Source: Watersipora subatra | Taxonomy: Eukaryota > Bryozoa > Gymnolaemata > Cheilostomatida > Watersiporidae | Direction of reading: 5' to 3' | NCBI RefSeq assembly: GCF_963576615.1 | Contig: NC_088708.1 | Coordinates: forward strand, 29,519,191 to 29,583,190 | DNA length: 64,000 nucleotides | Translations under genes and position numbers: made by a program | Shown here: positions 25,501 through 39,200 of the stretch, piece by piece | Layout: each line of letters opens with the position of its first letter | Numbering within the stretch: position 1 is the first letter of the stretch | The notes under the pieces: model-generated | What the model was told of the DNA's origin: nothing | The model's database searches: none | What the model saw: only the letters and a program-made list of their open reading frames with translations

Positions 25501-28500
25501 ACCACAGTACGATATCTCATTCTTACATTTGTACCAGTATCGAGAGGTATCATCGTATTCAAAGTTTTGATGGATATCTTCTGGTGGAACAGTAACCTTT
25601 ATTTATACACACACACTTTTATGCAAGAATTATTATTATCAATTCAACATATTCAGAACTTATATTTCGTTTTCCCAGTTCATATTCAATGCATCATTAC
25701 CAAATCATATTTTATTGTAATCATAGCAAACCCGACTTAATTAAGCTACTATACTTGCTAATTATTCCACATTTATACCTAAACCCTTCTATAGTTGTTT
25801 TATTTTTTTTTAATTTATTTGACCTGCACAAAACATTTTTCTCATGATATGAAGTCTAAAAGTTACAGTTGTTTGACAAAGTTTAAAAACCTTTACAGCT
25901 GTTTTTATTTTCTCTTTAATTATTTTAACCACACAAAACACTTTTTTCATTATATGTAGTTTGAAAGATAGAATGGAAAATGTTGTTATATGTTAAACAC
26001 CAACCAATTTTCTGTCCAAAGACTTTTTTTATTACCCAGGCAACGCCGGATTATATATTTAAACGCCGAACTTTTTTTATTACCCTACCCGGTAATAAAA
26101 AAAGTTTATTACCTTTTTGCTATTACCCTACCCGGGCAACACCGGGTAGGGTAGCACAGGGTAGGGTAGGGTAGCACAGCTAGTGTATCTACGTATATAT
26201 ACTTTTCTCAAACTCCGACTGTCGTATGTCTGCATTCCGGTTATGACTATTAAAATCTTGATATAAAAATTCCGTGGTTTGATGGATTTGAACTCATGAC
26301 GAATGCATGGACAAGTTTCTTTTCTGGCTGCTCTACCACAGAGCGAGAGTGGCATATTTCATATACCGCATACCTCATGCGCATGCTAGTTATTTTAGCC
26401 TTATGCCCACACGTTACGATATCTCTGTTAAGAAATATTTTGGGACGTAAGTTTATGCGACACGATGCTTCTTCGTTTCATTTTTCGTTAGGGCTAGTTT
26501 ATTTTGCCCCACAATATCGACAATAATTTATCTCGAACTTAAAATTTGGCGATTTGTGTACTGATTCGTAGCTGAACTCGCCATGGAGAGTTATCCGTAT
26601 CCGTTGTACGGTATATCAGTTATACGTTAAAATAAAAACATTTCGCGATGCAAAAATTTCTGTTAAAAGTTTAAAGTTTACTAAAATACATCTTAAAACT
26701 TCTTTCAAGTATGTGTTTAGCAAACTAAATTCATTTAAATAAGATTCAGCATTTATGTTACACGTTTGTCTCGAAGGTCAAAACTCCCCATGTAGTACAT
26801 TGTAATGCTATCTTATCTTGGGCCAGCAGATCATAGCCACAAAATGCACTAAAGTCATTATAAGTACCAATAGTTACTAAGGCTAAAATAGTATTTTGGT
26901 ACTATTTTTAATGATGATGATTTTTACCAGGAGGTGATTGCATTAGATGATGACTATGGGTTTCTATACCACTCTATGTACGTCTATAGCCTACGATATT
27001 AGGCTACATGCCAATTTATGCAGGCTAACACTGAAACGAACTGAAATCATATAATTGTATACCAAGTAATATTTGATTGTAATTGCAGCGAAAGAGACTA
27101 TATTTAGCCATTACTTGCTAATGATTTTACATTTACATTTACATTTAAACTAGCATTTTCAAAATTTACATTATAAAAGACACTTACGACTTGTTGAGTA
27201 CTGATGAAATATTCCTTATCGACATTGAGCACGCCAGCAGTCGCTCTGTTGACGTGCACAAGTATCTTGTCTATGACGGCGCTCATGTCAATGCTCGGGC
27301 ATTGCTCCCCGACTACTTTAACAACGCATCGCATCGGACTCCTGGCTACCCTACAATAATATAGCACAGCAATCAGAGGGACTGGCTTGAGGTTTGCTCT
27401 ATGGTACTCCTTATTGATATGTAAACCTTACAGTTCACTGACCATTGTTTTCAAGCTAACACTTTATACAAATGCCCACATTTTGAGCAAAATACAGGTT
27501 AGTCATATGCGTTAAAAATAAATCAAAACTTAGAGAATTAAACCCAAATCAAGAACAACATCACAGTGTATTCAGACACAGAATTTTTCATTTTAGTTTA
27601 TGCAAAAACACAAAACTATAAATTTAGGACAGTATATAATTATATAAATTTTTATGGCACACATATGTTTATATACTTACCTGATTAGCTCCTGCACTTC
27701 AGACAATATCTCACCTCTTGTATCCTCTGCTATTGATGTCAGGCGGAAAAATATATTATCAAAGTCGCACCTGTTTAACATTTCCTACAACAAAAGTTTG
27801 TTTTAAAATTTCACTAATGGAAAGAACAAAAATACTGTGTTTCTGTTAACTCTTTGAATACCGTATTTTATTCCTAATCACGCTGAAAAGCCTGAATTTC
27901 AGGCTACTTAAAAATGAACTTGCACCATTGAATGAATGAAAATAATATTAATATAAAGCTAAAACATCAAGCTTCAATTTGATGTAGTTGTTGTCTTTGC
28001 AGACCTGCCCAGTTCAAAAATATTATAGTTTGAATGAGATCCTTTCCCTTGGAATACTCCAATTAAAGTGGAGGTACAATTTATGACGCCAATCATCACG
28101 CGCGGGTGGGGGGGGGTAAAGAGTTTATAAGTGATAAATATATGGTCTTTACCTTAGCCGATCATCACTTATATATAAGTGATGACATATGTCACATCAA
28201 TGTAATAACTTATATTTCTGGCACTTGTAATTTTTCCTTACACTGAAGCATCATGTGACACGCATTTAAGCCATTTCTAAAATGACACGAGTAAGACACT
28301 ACTAACACAAAACCCTCAAAATTGCGATGCTTGAAAAACCAAACCACCGGCAACAACAACAGTTGAAATGAAACACATTTTTTCGTAGTCTACTTACTGA
28401 GTACATTTTCTCAATTTTCTCCATGTTGAACTCGAAGGAATCTGTGTTTGTCAGATCAACAAAACAGGCAACTTCATCCATGAAAGCATCTCTCTCTCCA

Positions 28501-31500
28501 ACCATTGCTATAAAAGAAAATACAACTCCATAATAGGTATTAACAAGTAGCATAAAAAAGGGGTAAGTGTAAAAACATTTTCATCAGATAACAATTTGAA
28601 GAAAATGGAAAAGCTTGTGATCTAATTAGCAAATATAGGTAGCACTATGTGACCTAGTTAGTAAATATACGGTAGCACTATGTGACCTAGTTAACAAATA
28701 TATGGTAGGTAGCAGTAGTTGAACAAGATGGTAGCACCGCGAGAACAAGTTGCAAATATATTATGATTATTAGACTATTAAAAAGTTTAAAAGCAAAAAT
28801 AAAAACTGTCTTTTTTTTATTTTAAACTTATATTTTACCCAGTGTGCCAAACTTACGTGAATGTAGTGTTTAAAAATCAATGATGGCGAACTTTTTGGTT
28901 ATATCATAAAGCAAAAGATTTTTTATTAAAAAACTAGTCTCTGTTAAAAATTTTATGGCTCCTGTTATTTCAGAGTATCATGCTCACCAACTAAACAATG
29001 ATATTCTGGCCGAAAGTATATTTGCTTTTGTTATGTCCAAATGACAGCTGTTATGCCTACCACTATAGACAGTTTGTGACACTTGGGCAGAGTCCACACC
29101 AATTCCGGTACAATACCGCATCTTCAGTGGCTCTATATACTCTGTGATGATTTCTTCATGTGTGGTGAGACAGAATTCTGGCAATTTTCTCTCCATACAG
29201 CTAACCATTGGTTCTATGAATCTTTAAAAATGTTGAGAAATTAACAGCTGTAACATATTTCGAAAAACTAAGAAATTTTTCATTGGATGTCACATGAAAT
29301 ATTAATTATGACGGAGATATATTTTAAACATGTGAAGATAACTGCTCATTCTGTGTGTCAAACTTACTCGCAATGTCTGGTCATGGCGTTCATAAGCAAA
29401 GAGTTTTCAAGCATAGGGCGGAATACTGAGTTGGGAAGATCCATAAACGATCTAGCGGAATTTCCAGACATGAATTCCTCAACAAGGGCTGACATCCCAT
29501 ATAGGATATAGGGCTCGTATGCTGCCACGTCGATAAGGATCTCAGCAATAGCTAAAATGTATAAAAGTAAACATGGTCTGGTTGATTGTAACGAACAATA
29601 ATTTAAAAATGTATTTGCCACAAATCAGTGAATAGATAGAGAATATAAAGGGAAGACAACCACTAAAATGGCACACACTTTCCAAACCTTAAAACTCTAG
29701 CCATGTTAAAAGAGATTTATTATATTATTATAATTATTATATTAATTATTACTCAGTAATTAATTATAATTAATTAATTAATTATAATTAATTATTCTAA
29801 TCTGATGTAGACAGGTGTTGAATAAATTCTTGTTGTGTATAAATGAATTCATGTTGAGTATAATCTTTGTTGAATAAATTTAACAAGGATTACACACCTG
29901 TAGCTGTAAGTATGAAAATCAAACATCAAGTTTATGAACTTTCTGTTACTATCACATTCAATTCACCATCTCGACTCCTCATCAATACTCATTAATAACT
30001 CGTTAAATAATTTGGGATTTCTATCTTTTCATTTTTTTGGCAACAAAAATCATGATTCTGTTGATGGTTCCTAATGCCAATAAAAAGTTACATGTAAACA
30101 TACATACATACATATGTACATATGTACGTATGTTTGTATGTATGTAAATACATTTGTAAATGTATGTATGTAGGCTACACATGCGGATGTATGTATACAT
30201 ACATATGGTATGCATACATATGGATGTACACATATGTATGTATACATACATATGTATACATATGTATGTATACATACATATGTGTATACATACCTAACAT
30301 CCATATGTATGTAGATATATATGTACATATGTCCATATGTATGAACGTATGTACGTACATATGTACATATGTCCATACATACGTACATACATACATTCAT
30401 ACATACATACATTTGTACATACATATGTATGTACATGTGTATGTACATACATACATTTATACAAATGCTTGTTCATAGAGACTGATACAAATACACGTAC
30501 TTGCACTTGCACTGTAATTCAAACTGGGGCCAATTCCTGATGTCATGACTTCATATCCACATTCAGATCCAACGTTAATCAAAAAGCCGATTGTACTGCA
30601 CGGGGCATGCACCTCTCCGTCTGCATTGATGGCCCCATTCATGGAATCTCTAAAATTTCCAACAAATGCTAGTCAAGAACATGGAAACAGAGATATCACT
30701 TTGAACTATCTTACCAACAGTAATAAGGAGTCCTTGAAAACAAAGTGATCTTTAGTAATCTTACTCCTTGCTTTGCGGCCTGAGTTCATCACCAATTGAT
30801 TTCTAGCCTGAGTTCACCACTATTTGATAACAGTATTAAACACCAGGTTTAAAAGTGAATAAAAGCCATATTTATGCTTTAGACAAAGTTTCGACAAAAT
30901 GCCTTTTGTTTATTTTTAGTTATACATGTATATGGCAGATTGACAGCTATTATAATATCTGTGATATGTTTCTTGGAATACTGTAAACCATTCATACACA
31001 GTTTAGCTGAGGGGAGCCTTAATTGCAAACCACAATAATGGCCATTTTAATCAAGTTATTAATAGATCTTCATTCTATGTTTAATTCTGGGGTAATAGGT
31101 AACCAATCAGATGATTCTTCCACAAAAGCTGTGTTCACACTTGTCATAGTATAATACTGTCTATGCTTGCCATTATGGATGATAGCGAGATAATCTTGTC
31201 TGTGGTTCAAAATCACAAAAGTTTTTTTGGTGAAGATATATTAAACTGTCAGAGCGGAAGCAAGTGGATGTATTCATAAAATCCCATACATATTTATGTA
31301 CACCTGAACCTTTGACAAATGCACTATTAGAGAGGTTATTTAGTCTACAGAAGTCTGCATTATGACTTGTGTGTAATCTATAAATAGTATCACCTTGTTT
31401 TGTACCGTCTACATTTTTGTTTAAATGGTGGATGCTCTCTCACTGCCAGACATGCAAACTTATTTTACTAATATTGTGAGTTCAAAACACTGAGTGGTTT

Positions 31501-34500
31501 AACTCCTTCATACCTCTACGTATATAAATTCCAGGTCGGTATGTCCAGCTGTAACTATTAAAATTTTGGAATCAAAATTTCGCGTTTTGCTAGATTTGAA
31601 CTCGCGAAAATGTCAACTGCAGGTTTACAATCCAATGCTCTCCAATCACTACGAAAGTTCTTACAATTCATAGCTCTGACTGTTTAGCGTATGCACCCTT
31701 TTCACACCCAAAAGGGCGCGTTAATTGAATTTCTATGAGCTCTCTTAACGCTACGAATCATGATTTCGTGAACTTGTGTTTCCAGTTTTTCGTAAGGTTC
31801 AATTGCTAAATCCGCGGTCAAGGCCAACTCTTTTCACGCCGACAATTGTATTATCTCAAGTAAGAAGGTAAAATCTAGTCACTGATATATTTCAATTCTC
31901 AAGTACCAGATATCCAATTAGTGATGATTCTATTTTGTTCTTACCAAAAGATGCACTCAACAATTGTGTTGCTAATTCCTCTAATCTTGTGCCAAAAGAT
32001 ACAAGATATACCCAAACTTTTTAGTGTCAAGTCTTGTGTAAACTTTTGCTCTTGTGTTTACGACACCGCATGGCAATACCTTTCTTTGTATTTTTTGTGG
32101 CACCATACGTAAAACTTTTTTATAGCATTGATTATTGACTGCCCAATGAAAGTATATATGTATCTATTTAGTTGGTAAGGCGAACTTCGTAAACCTTAAT
32201 TGCTTCTAGTGTTCAGAGCCCCAGTCATCGTCTATGCCAGAGAAACAGCAGCAAACTTCTGTCTGTGGTTTGTTGTTCCAGACATCCTGTGCTTACAAAG
32301 GATATTCCCTCAGGTGCTGCTTCAAGTACTGTCAACTACTTACACCACTTGACAGAGCACTATACCGCACTGCATCATAAAACACCCTTTTATGGACAGC
32401 CACACTATGCAGTAGTGCGCTAGTAACTGATTTTTCGTTTAACAGGCCTATAGATTCCTTAGGTTCCCACTAACAACTTGTAGCTACAGAGGCTCATATT
32501 TGACAGCACTAATATTGGCCATAGGCTATCATGCTAATGTTTGAGTTGCCACCGCCCCTCACGGTCTCTTTACAATGTTTAGACTCACTGGTTATTTAAA
32601 TTAATAATAGCAACATCCTATTGTCCAATAAGGTTAGGTAAGGCTATTTTTAAAGACCCTTTTCTAATTATAGTTATTCCCAGTGAAAACATAATTAGAT
32701 CAAATTTTTTGAACAAAGATTTCTGCCAAACATGTCGCTGCCAAAAATCTGCCTGGGTGGTCTCATTATAATACTTTAATACCTGTCGTATAGAGCAGCT
32801 ACTCTGTCAAATGCTTCGAATTCTCTCATCTCGTCCACCATTCCAGTCTACAAATGTCAAACATTTTTTAGTTTTAAAGTTTTTCTCATGTAAACATCAT
32901 GGTATTGAGCCGAATTAAAAAGAAACACATGTTGACAGCAAGTAAAGCTAACCGGCGTACCTGCTGTGCGAGGCAGTCTAAAACACAGGGGTCACGCATA
33001 GTTGTCAAACTCTCACACAGTGTTTTACATTGGTCTGAGCCAAGTGCAGCAGCTGCAACTAAAATAAAGATAATAATATATTTAGTGTCATTAATAAATG
33101 ACACAACATGAACTAAGTGTGTCTTGCGACAGAAATTACCAAGTGCACACCAATGAGTAGGAACAAACAAGTTAGTCTATGTAGATTATTATAGGCCATA
33201 GCCAAATGGTGGCCGATATCAGTCCAATAAGCATACAACTATGAAATTATTACGCATTTTCAGTGAATGCTAAAAATTTGTTTTATGAGCATGATCATCT
33301 TTAAATTGCCCTTTAATGATCATGTCAGATGCATATTTGGAAATTGCAGAGAGGATAACTCCATGTTATGTGTAAGTCTCAAGGTATACACCATTTATTT
33401 TACACCTATGCCTTCGCCATAGGAATAGAGAAGCTAAGGAATGTATCTGAATTTTGCAGAACTTAGGCTAACAATGTTATATATAAGAATTGACAGCACC
33501 AAAGCTTCAATTTGTAGATCTGTTGACGTACTGACATAATTCTTTACTGTGTCATCCTCTTCTCCGCAGCCTTTCTCAAGTGCACCAAATCCTAGATCAT
33601 GTGCTCCACGTCCTGCGCGTACGTAAACCACCCAGTTGGAACTGTGAACATCAAGAATGCTTAGTCATGTCAAAGCTTGTTAGGAGTAGTAATGGAATAC
33701 TACCTAGTAATGTCTAACTGAAAGGGCTTATAACTTTTACTCACAAATTTTCGTTTGTACTAACTTTATATGCACAGTTGTTACGGCAAATGTCATTTTT
33801 TACTTTTTAGAAATTAAAAAAATATAATAGAACATGCAAAATCTAAATTTAAGCTAAGCATAATCAAAGTGAAAGCTAGCATGAATATGCCACAGAGCCG
33901 TAAAACTTGATTAACAATTATCATTAAGGTTCTAAGGCTTTTAAACATTTATATTTTTAAGCATAATAGCCTTCGATCCTAAATATTAGGTAAAGCAACT
34001 TTTTAAGACAGTGAACCATCTTGTCACTGTGAAAAATTTGGAATGAGTCAAATCGTACTCAACTTCAATACTCGCAATAAGTAAAATCACATATGGTAAC
34101 TTACCCAGATGGGTTCTCGATAGAAACAATCACACCCACAGTTGGATAGAAAAAGGAGAAAAAGTCCTCATAGTTGCTCTCTTCAAGTTCCTATATGAAA
34201 AACAAAACTTGGCTTGTTAAGGCAATATAGAGTATCAGCTCGATTAGTAAATAGAATGTTCTAGACTAGCTATTTATATTTCATATCAACTATAACACGA
34301 AGGTCATTAGAAACATGCCTGAAGAGCGATCGAGACAATATATTCGTGTTGAATAATGATAAGGTGAATAAATAAGGAAACTGTGAGACAGTGTTTAATA
34401 CTCACTCGCAGTAAGGTGTATGAATAAGGAAACTGTGAGACAGTGTTTAATACTCACTCGTAGTAAGGTGTATGAATAAGGAAACTGTGAGACAGTGTTT

Positions 34501-36204
34501 AATACTCACTCGTAGTAAGGTGTATAAATAAGGAAACTGTGAGACAGTGTTTAATACTCACTTTTAGTAATGTGTATGAATACCAGTTCTCATGTAAATC
34601 TTTTGTTATGCGGGCCACCTGCGGCCAGTAATTATTGTCCACATAATAAAGGAAGGCTCCTGAACAGACCAAAAGCAGTTACAGCAATTAGAAATGACCT
34701 GGTCTATTTAGTGTCCACGAGTCATAAACCATGAGGTTTGTTGTTAAAATTTAAATTCGGATGCTAAATGAAACTTATGAAATTAATGCTTTTAAAAACG
34801 AACTCACAGTCTCACATTGTTTTAGTTAAAACTGCACTTGGTGCTTTATATATATTATATATAGTGGTATGTATATATAATATATTATATATTAATATAT
34901 CTAGATATCTGTACATTATAGATATATTACATCTATAATATCTATTATAGATGTAATATATCTATAATATATTATAGATATATTACATCTATAATATCTA
35001 TTATAGATGTAATATATCTATAATAACTATATCATATGATATATATAAGATATTATATTACACCTATAATATAATATCTATTATAGATGTAATATATCTA
35101 TAGATGTATTACATCTATATATCTATAGTTATATAATTATATTATATAACTATAGATATATCTATAGTTATATAATATTATATAACTATAGTCTATAATT
35201 ATAGTTATAATATATCTATAGATATATTATAACTATAATATCTATATATATATTTCTCAAAGTTGGTCATAAGTATGTGTATGTACATCCAGCTATAGCT
35301 ATTAAAATTGTGTAATTAATATTTTCCGCGTTCTGATGTATTGGAACTCACGGTGATTGCTACTGCAAGTTTAAAATCCAAACACTTTACCACTGAGCCA
35401 TAGAAGATTTAAGAATCTGTGCCGTTTTCATCTATCATATATCTATATCGTATGGAGGCGATGACTATTTTAGCACTGCGCCCACGTGTTACGATGCCCG
35501 TATTAAGAAATATTTTTCATAAGGTTCAATTAATATATCTGGGGTCAAGGCCAATTATTTTCAAATTCTTTTCATTTCTTCCAAGCTTATATAATCTCCG
35601 TGGGAAGTGCCTCGATATTCCCTCTCTGTTCGGTCAGAAAACGCCAGTACGATATCTCATTTTTACATTTGTATCGGTATTGAGGAGTACCAGTATCGTC
35701 GTATTCAAAGTTTTGATGAATAGATTCTGCTGGAACAGTAACCTTTGTTTATACACACTTCTATGCATGAATTGTTATTATAAATTCAACATACTCAGGA
35801 TTTTTATTTTGTTTTCTCAGTTCGTATTAATTGTATCATTACTAAATCATCTTTTATTGTAAGCATAACAAAACCGACTTAATTTAGCAATTACTTGCTA
35901 ATTATTTCACATTTACATCTAAACCTCTTTTATAGTTGTTTTATTTTTTCAATTTATTTGACTTGCACAAAACATTTTCCTCATGATATGAAGTTTGAAA
36001 GTTACAGTTGTTTGACAAAGTTTAAAAACCTTTATAGTTGTTTTTATTTTTTCTTAAATTATTTCAACTAGACAAAACACTTTTCTGGTGATATGTAGTT
36101 TGAAAGCTAGAATGGCAAATGTTGTTATATATTAAATACAAATCAATTTTCTGTGCAGACTTTTTTATTACCCACGCAACGCCGGGTAGTACAGCTAGTA
36201 TATA

Positions 36205-36236
<32 letters not shown>

Positions 36237-39200
36237 CATATATATATATGTATATAATAAATAAAAGCTTATAAACATTACATAACTTACATTATCTTGC
36301 CTACTACATTACAGTTACACTACATTACTTGCAACTGTTTATAAGCTGTTTTTACTACCCGTGCAACACCAAGCACTCAGCCCTGAGGCCAGCTGGTAAT
36401 CTTTACTCCTTACAGATAAAACAATGCCATTCTGCGTATTTTAAATGATGTAATGAATATCTTCATTATTATTGATCCCTATGCTCAGTTGGATGCGTAG
36501 TCTTATGACAAAGTTTGCTGCCTCCAGAACTGAATAACTCGCCCTCGGATAAAATGTGAAATTTTATCTCGAACACATGGTTATGTGTTTTTAAAACGGA
36601 TTTGTTTGGTATGTTCCCACACAATGATAAATTGCTTTAGATAACTCAACACAACATCATTAACTCAAACAGTTATTTGCCCAATAGCTATGGGAACGGT
36701 TGTTATCGCTGTAGAATATCACTTTATTCCAAGCCTAAAGATAAACATCAACTTTTAGTAGTTCTTAGGCGTTATTATTATCATAATCAGCAAAATATTC
36801 TTGTTAAACTTATAAAGGTTTGCAAAAGGTCAAGTTTTACTAAACATCCGCTTGGCAATGGCCCATCGAAAGCGTGGAAATCTTAGGATGAACTTAAAAT
36901 AAAATCGGCAAAATTGATCTTTGTAGAAACACTCAAAAAAGATCTCTTTTGGGAGCATTTTAACTGTGGCCGAGTTTAGCCTATTTTAATCTGAAAATGT
37001 CCTGGCTGTCACATCACCTAAAACAAACAAATCTCAAATAATAGAAAAATATTTATACTTTCTGATACATTTTTTTAAAACTTTACATGAGAGGCCCGGT
37101 TGAGGTTCTACATGAAAGAAACCTGTTGGGGCTTAGAAGGGACCTAAAACCCCCCTTTCCAAACTCCCAGATGTTCATAACTAGTCGCCTAACATTTGCC
37201 GCTCCAACTTGCAACCAGGGAATACAAGCCTGAACAACAGTTTTGAATAAGAACACGTCCACTTTAAATATGCAAAACATTTAAAGACAGAACCATAGAT
37301 ATAGTAAACCCTAGATTGGCGAATAGCTATCATTAAAATGGAGCAAAAGTGAGGCCTATAATTGGCTGTTGTTTTCACGACGTTACGTCCTAGTGATGTG
37401 CATCACAGCATCAAGGCCTTCAATTGAGCAATAAGTTTGGTAGTGGAAGCACGCTTGGTATGCTAGTTTTCAAGTCATAAACGTAACAATAAGACCAAAT
37501 TCTTAGTGAAATGTCATCAGAAGAGACCACAACACCCCAGGTATTTCCTCAATTGCCCATAACAAGACAGAACTTCAACTCAAAACAAGAAGTTCTCAAC
37601 AATATCATAAGCTATCTATGCCGATTAAAGACACCAAGCTGAAAGATGCTAGTGGCAAATAATAGGAAAAACATCATCATTTCGTCATTGCTTCTGAGTC
37701 AGCACCCAAATCTGTACATGGCATTGCTCAATATCTTTTCAGCAACTACCCTTACATCAACTACTTCCTAACCTTTAAGATCAACCAGGATTACATTGAG
37801 ATTCTGCTTTCCACAATACAATCTAAGGGTGGCTATAACAATAACCCGGATGTGCAATGCTTTAGATCTGCACTTTGAGCACTGTTCATAAAAACAGATA
37901 TCACACGAAGTCCCAAAGTTAACTGTATTGATCTGGATGTGAGCAGGGCTGAAAAAACTGGCCAACTCCTGCTACATTCTCTGGCTAGAAAGAAAAAGAA
38001 AGAAGAGACAAAAGTTGAGGAAGGTGAAGATGAGGAGTTCGGTGATGAGGATTTTTTTCTAACTCAAATGTGATGAGTGTATCAAGTTTTTGACCGATGT
38101 AGAAGTAGTGGGAAGTAGAAATAGTGATGACATAACCCTAATCTCAGTTAAAAACAGAGGAGGATTGGTGACCAGATTGATAGGCCGGATATGTATTGCT
38201 GCAGAAAAGTGCCTACGTTCACACATGGATAACTATGGTATCACACAGAGAGCTTTTAAACAAGTAACAGACAATAACATGCATGTCTTATTACATGTAC
38301 ATAACCTCAAACAAGGTTTTACATGTACAGTGCATGCCAACAGTCTACTCAACACTATAGTAAATCGCTATACTAAAATCAGAATACACTATGCCGCTTC
38401 AAAGCAAGAATCTAGTTCAACCAACCTTAGACAAAAACTATCTCGTCTAGTTATTTTCAGTCATGTCTAATGGGTGTTTAATACAGTGGTCCAGCGTAAC
38501 TGCTTCTAAATCTCATTTGATTCATTAGTTTGTTATTAGTTTAATTTCTATTTGGTCACTCTTTGTATTATCAATGATATAGTCATTGATAATACAAAGA
38601 GTGACCAAATAGAATCTAAATCATTGGTATTATTCATTACCATGTGTGTAAGATTCTTGCCTTTCTCATCCAAAGTCATTACAGTCATACTTCGACTTAC
38701 GAGCTTAATGCGTTCAGAGACTGAGCTTATATGTCAATTTACTCGTATGTTGGTGCAATTTATTTATATATAGAACAATTAAATATATATTGATTGGTTT
38801 CCATACTCTAAAAATGCAAATAAAACACTCAAAACAATATATTGTAACAGAAAGAACATGTTGGTTATTGTCCTGACTTACCACATGCTTTCAAAAAGCA
38901 ACAAATAAAAAATAATGCAAGGAAATGTGATTAATTAAAATGTAAAATTAAATACATACAATAGCAGCTAAGGCAAGCATTTGCCAGAGAGGGAGAGATA
39001 AGTTATCCTTCATTACAACAGTTGACTTTGATAAATTTGGATTTTATCCAAGTCTTAAAAGCCAAACTTGAAAGCAAACATACGAGCAAACTTTAATCTT
39101 TAACTTAACGTAATTAAAATTTCTTCAGCGTTCATAGTTTGAAGTTTCTCGCTGGTTAGCTAATTTTTCTTTTGTTTTGCTCGCACGACCAGTCGGCCGT

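Noticed and set aside
30021-30642. Tyr/Cys/His-rich frames on both strands
   Set aside because: ACATAC-type microsatellite; only the exon 16 part (30501-30649) is coding.
33548-33641. Exon 13 ending at donor GTAAAG
   Set aside because: It would be out of phase with exon 14; donor at 33531 keeps the frame and matches the phase of exon 24.
35419-35862. 147-codon plus-strand frame in intron 10
   Set aside because: It crosses a family-A interspersed element and shows no transposase or other protein motif.
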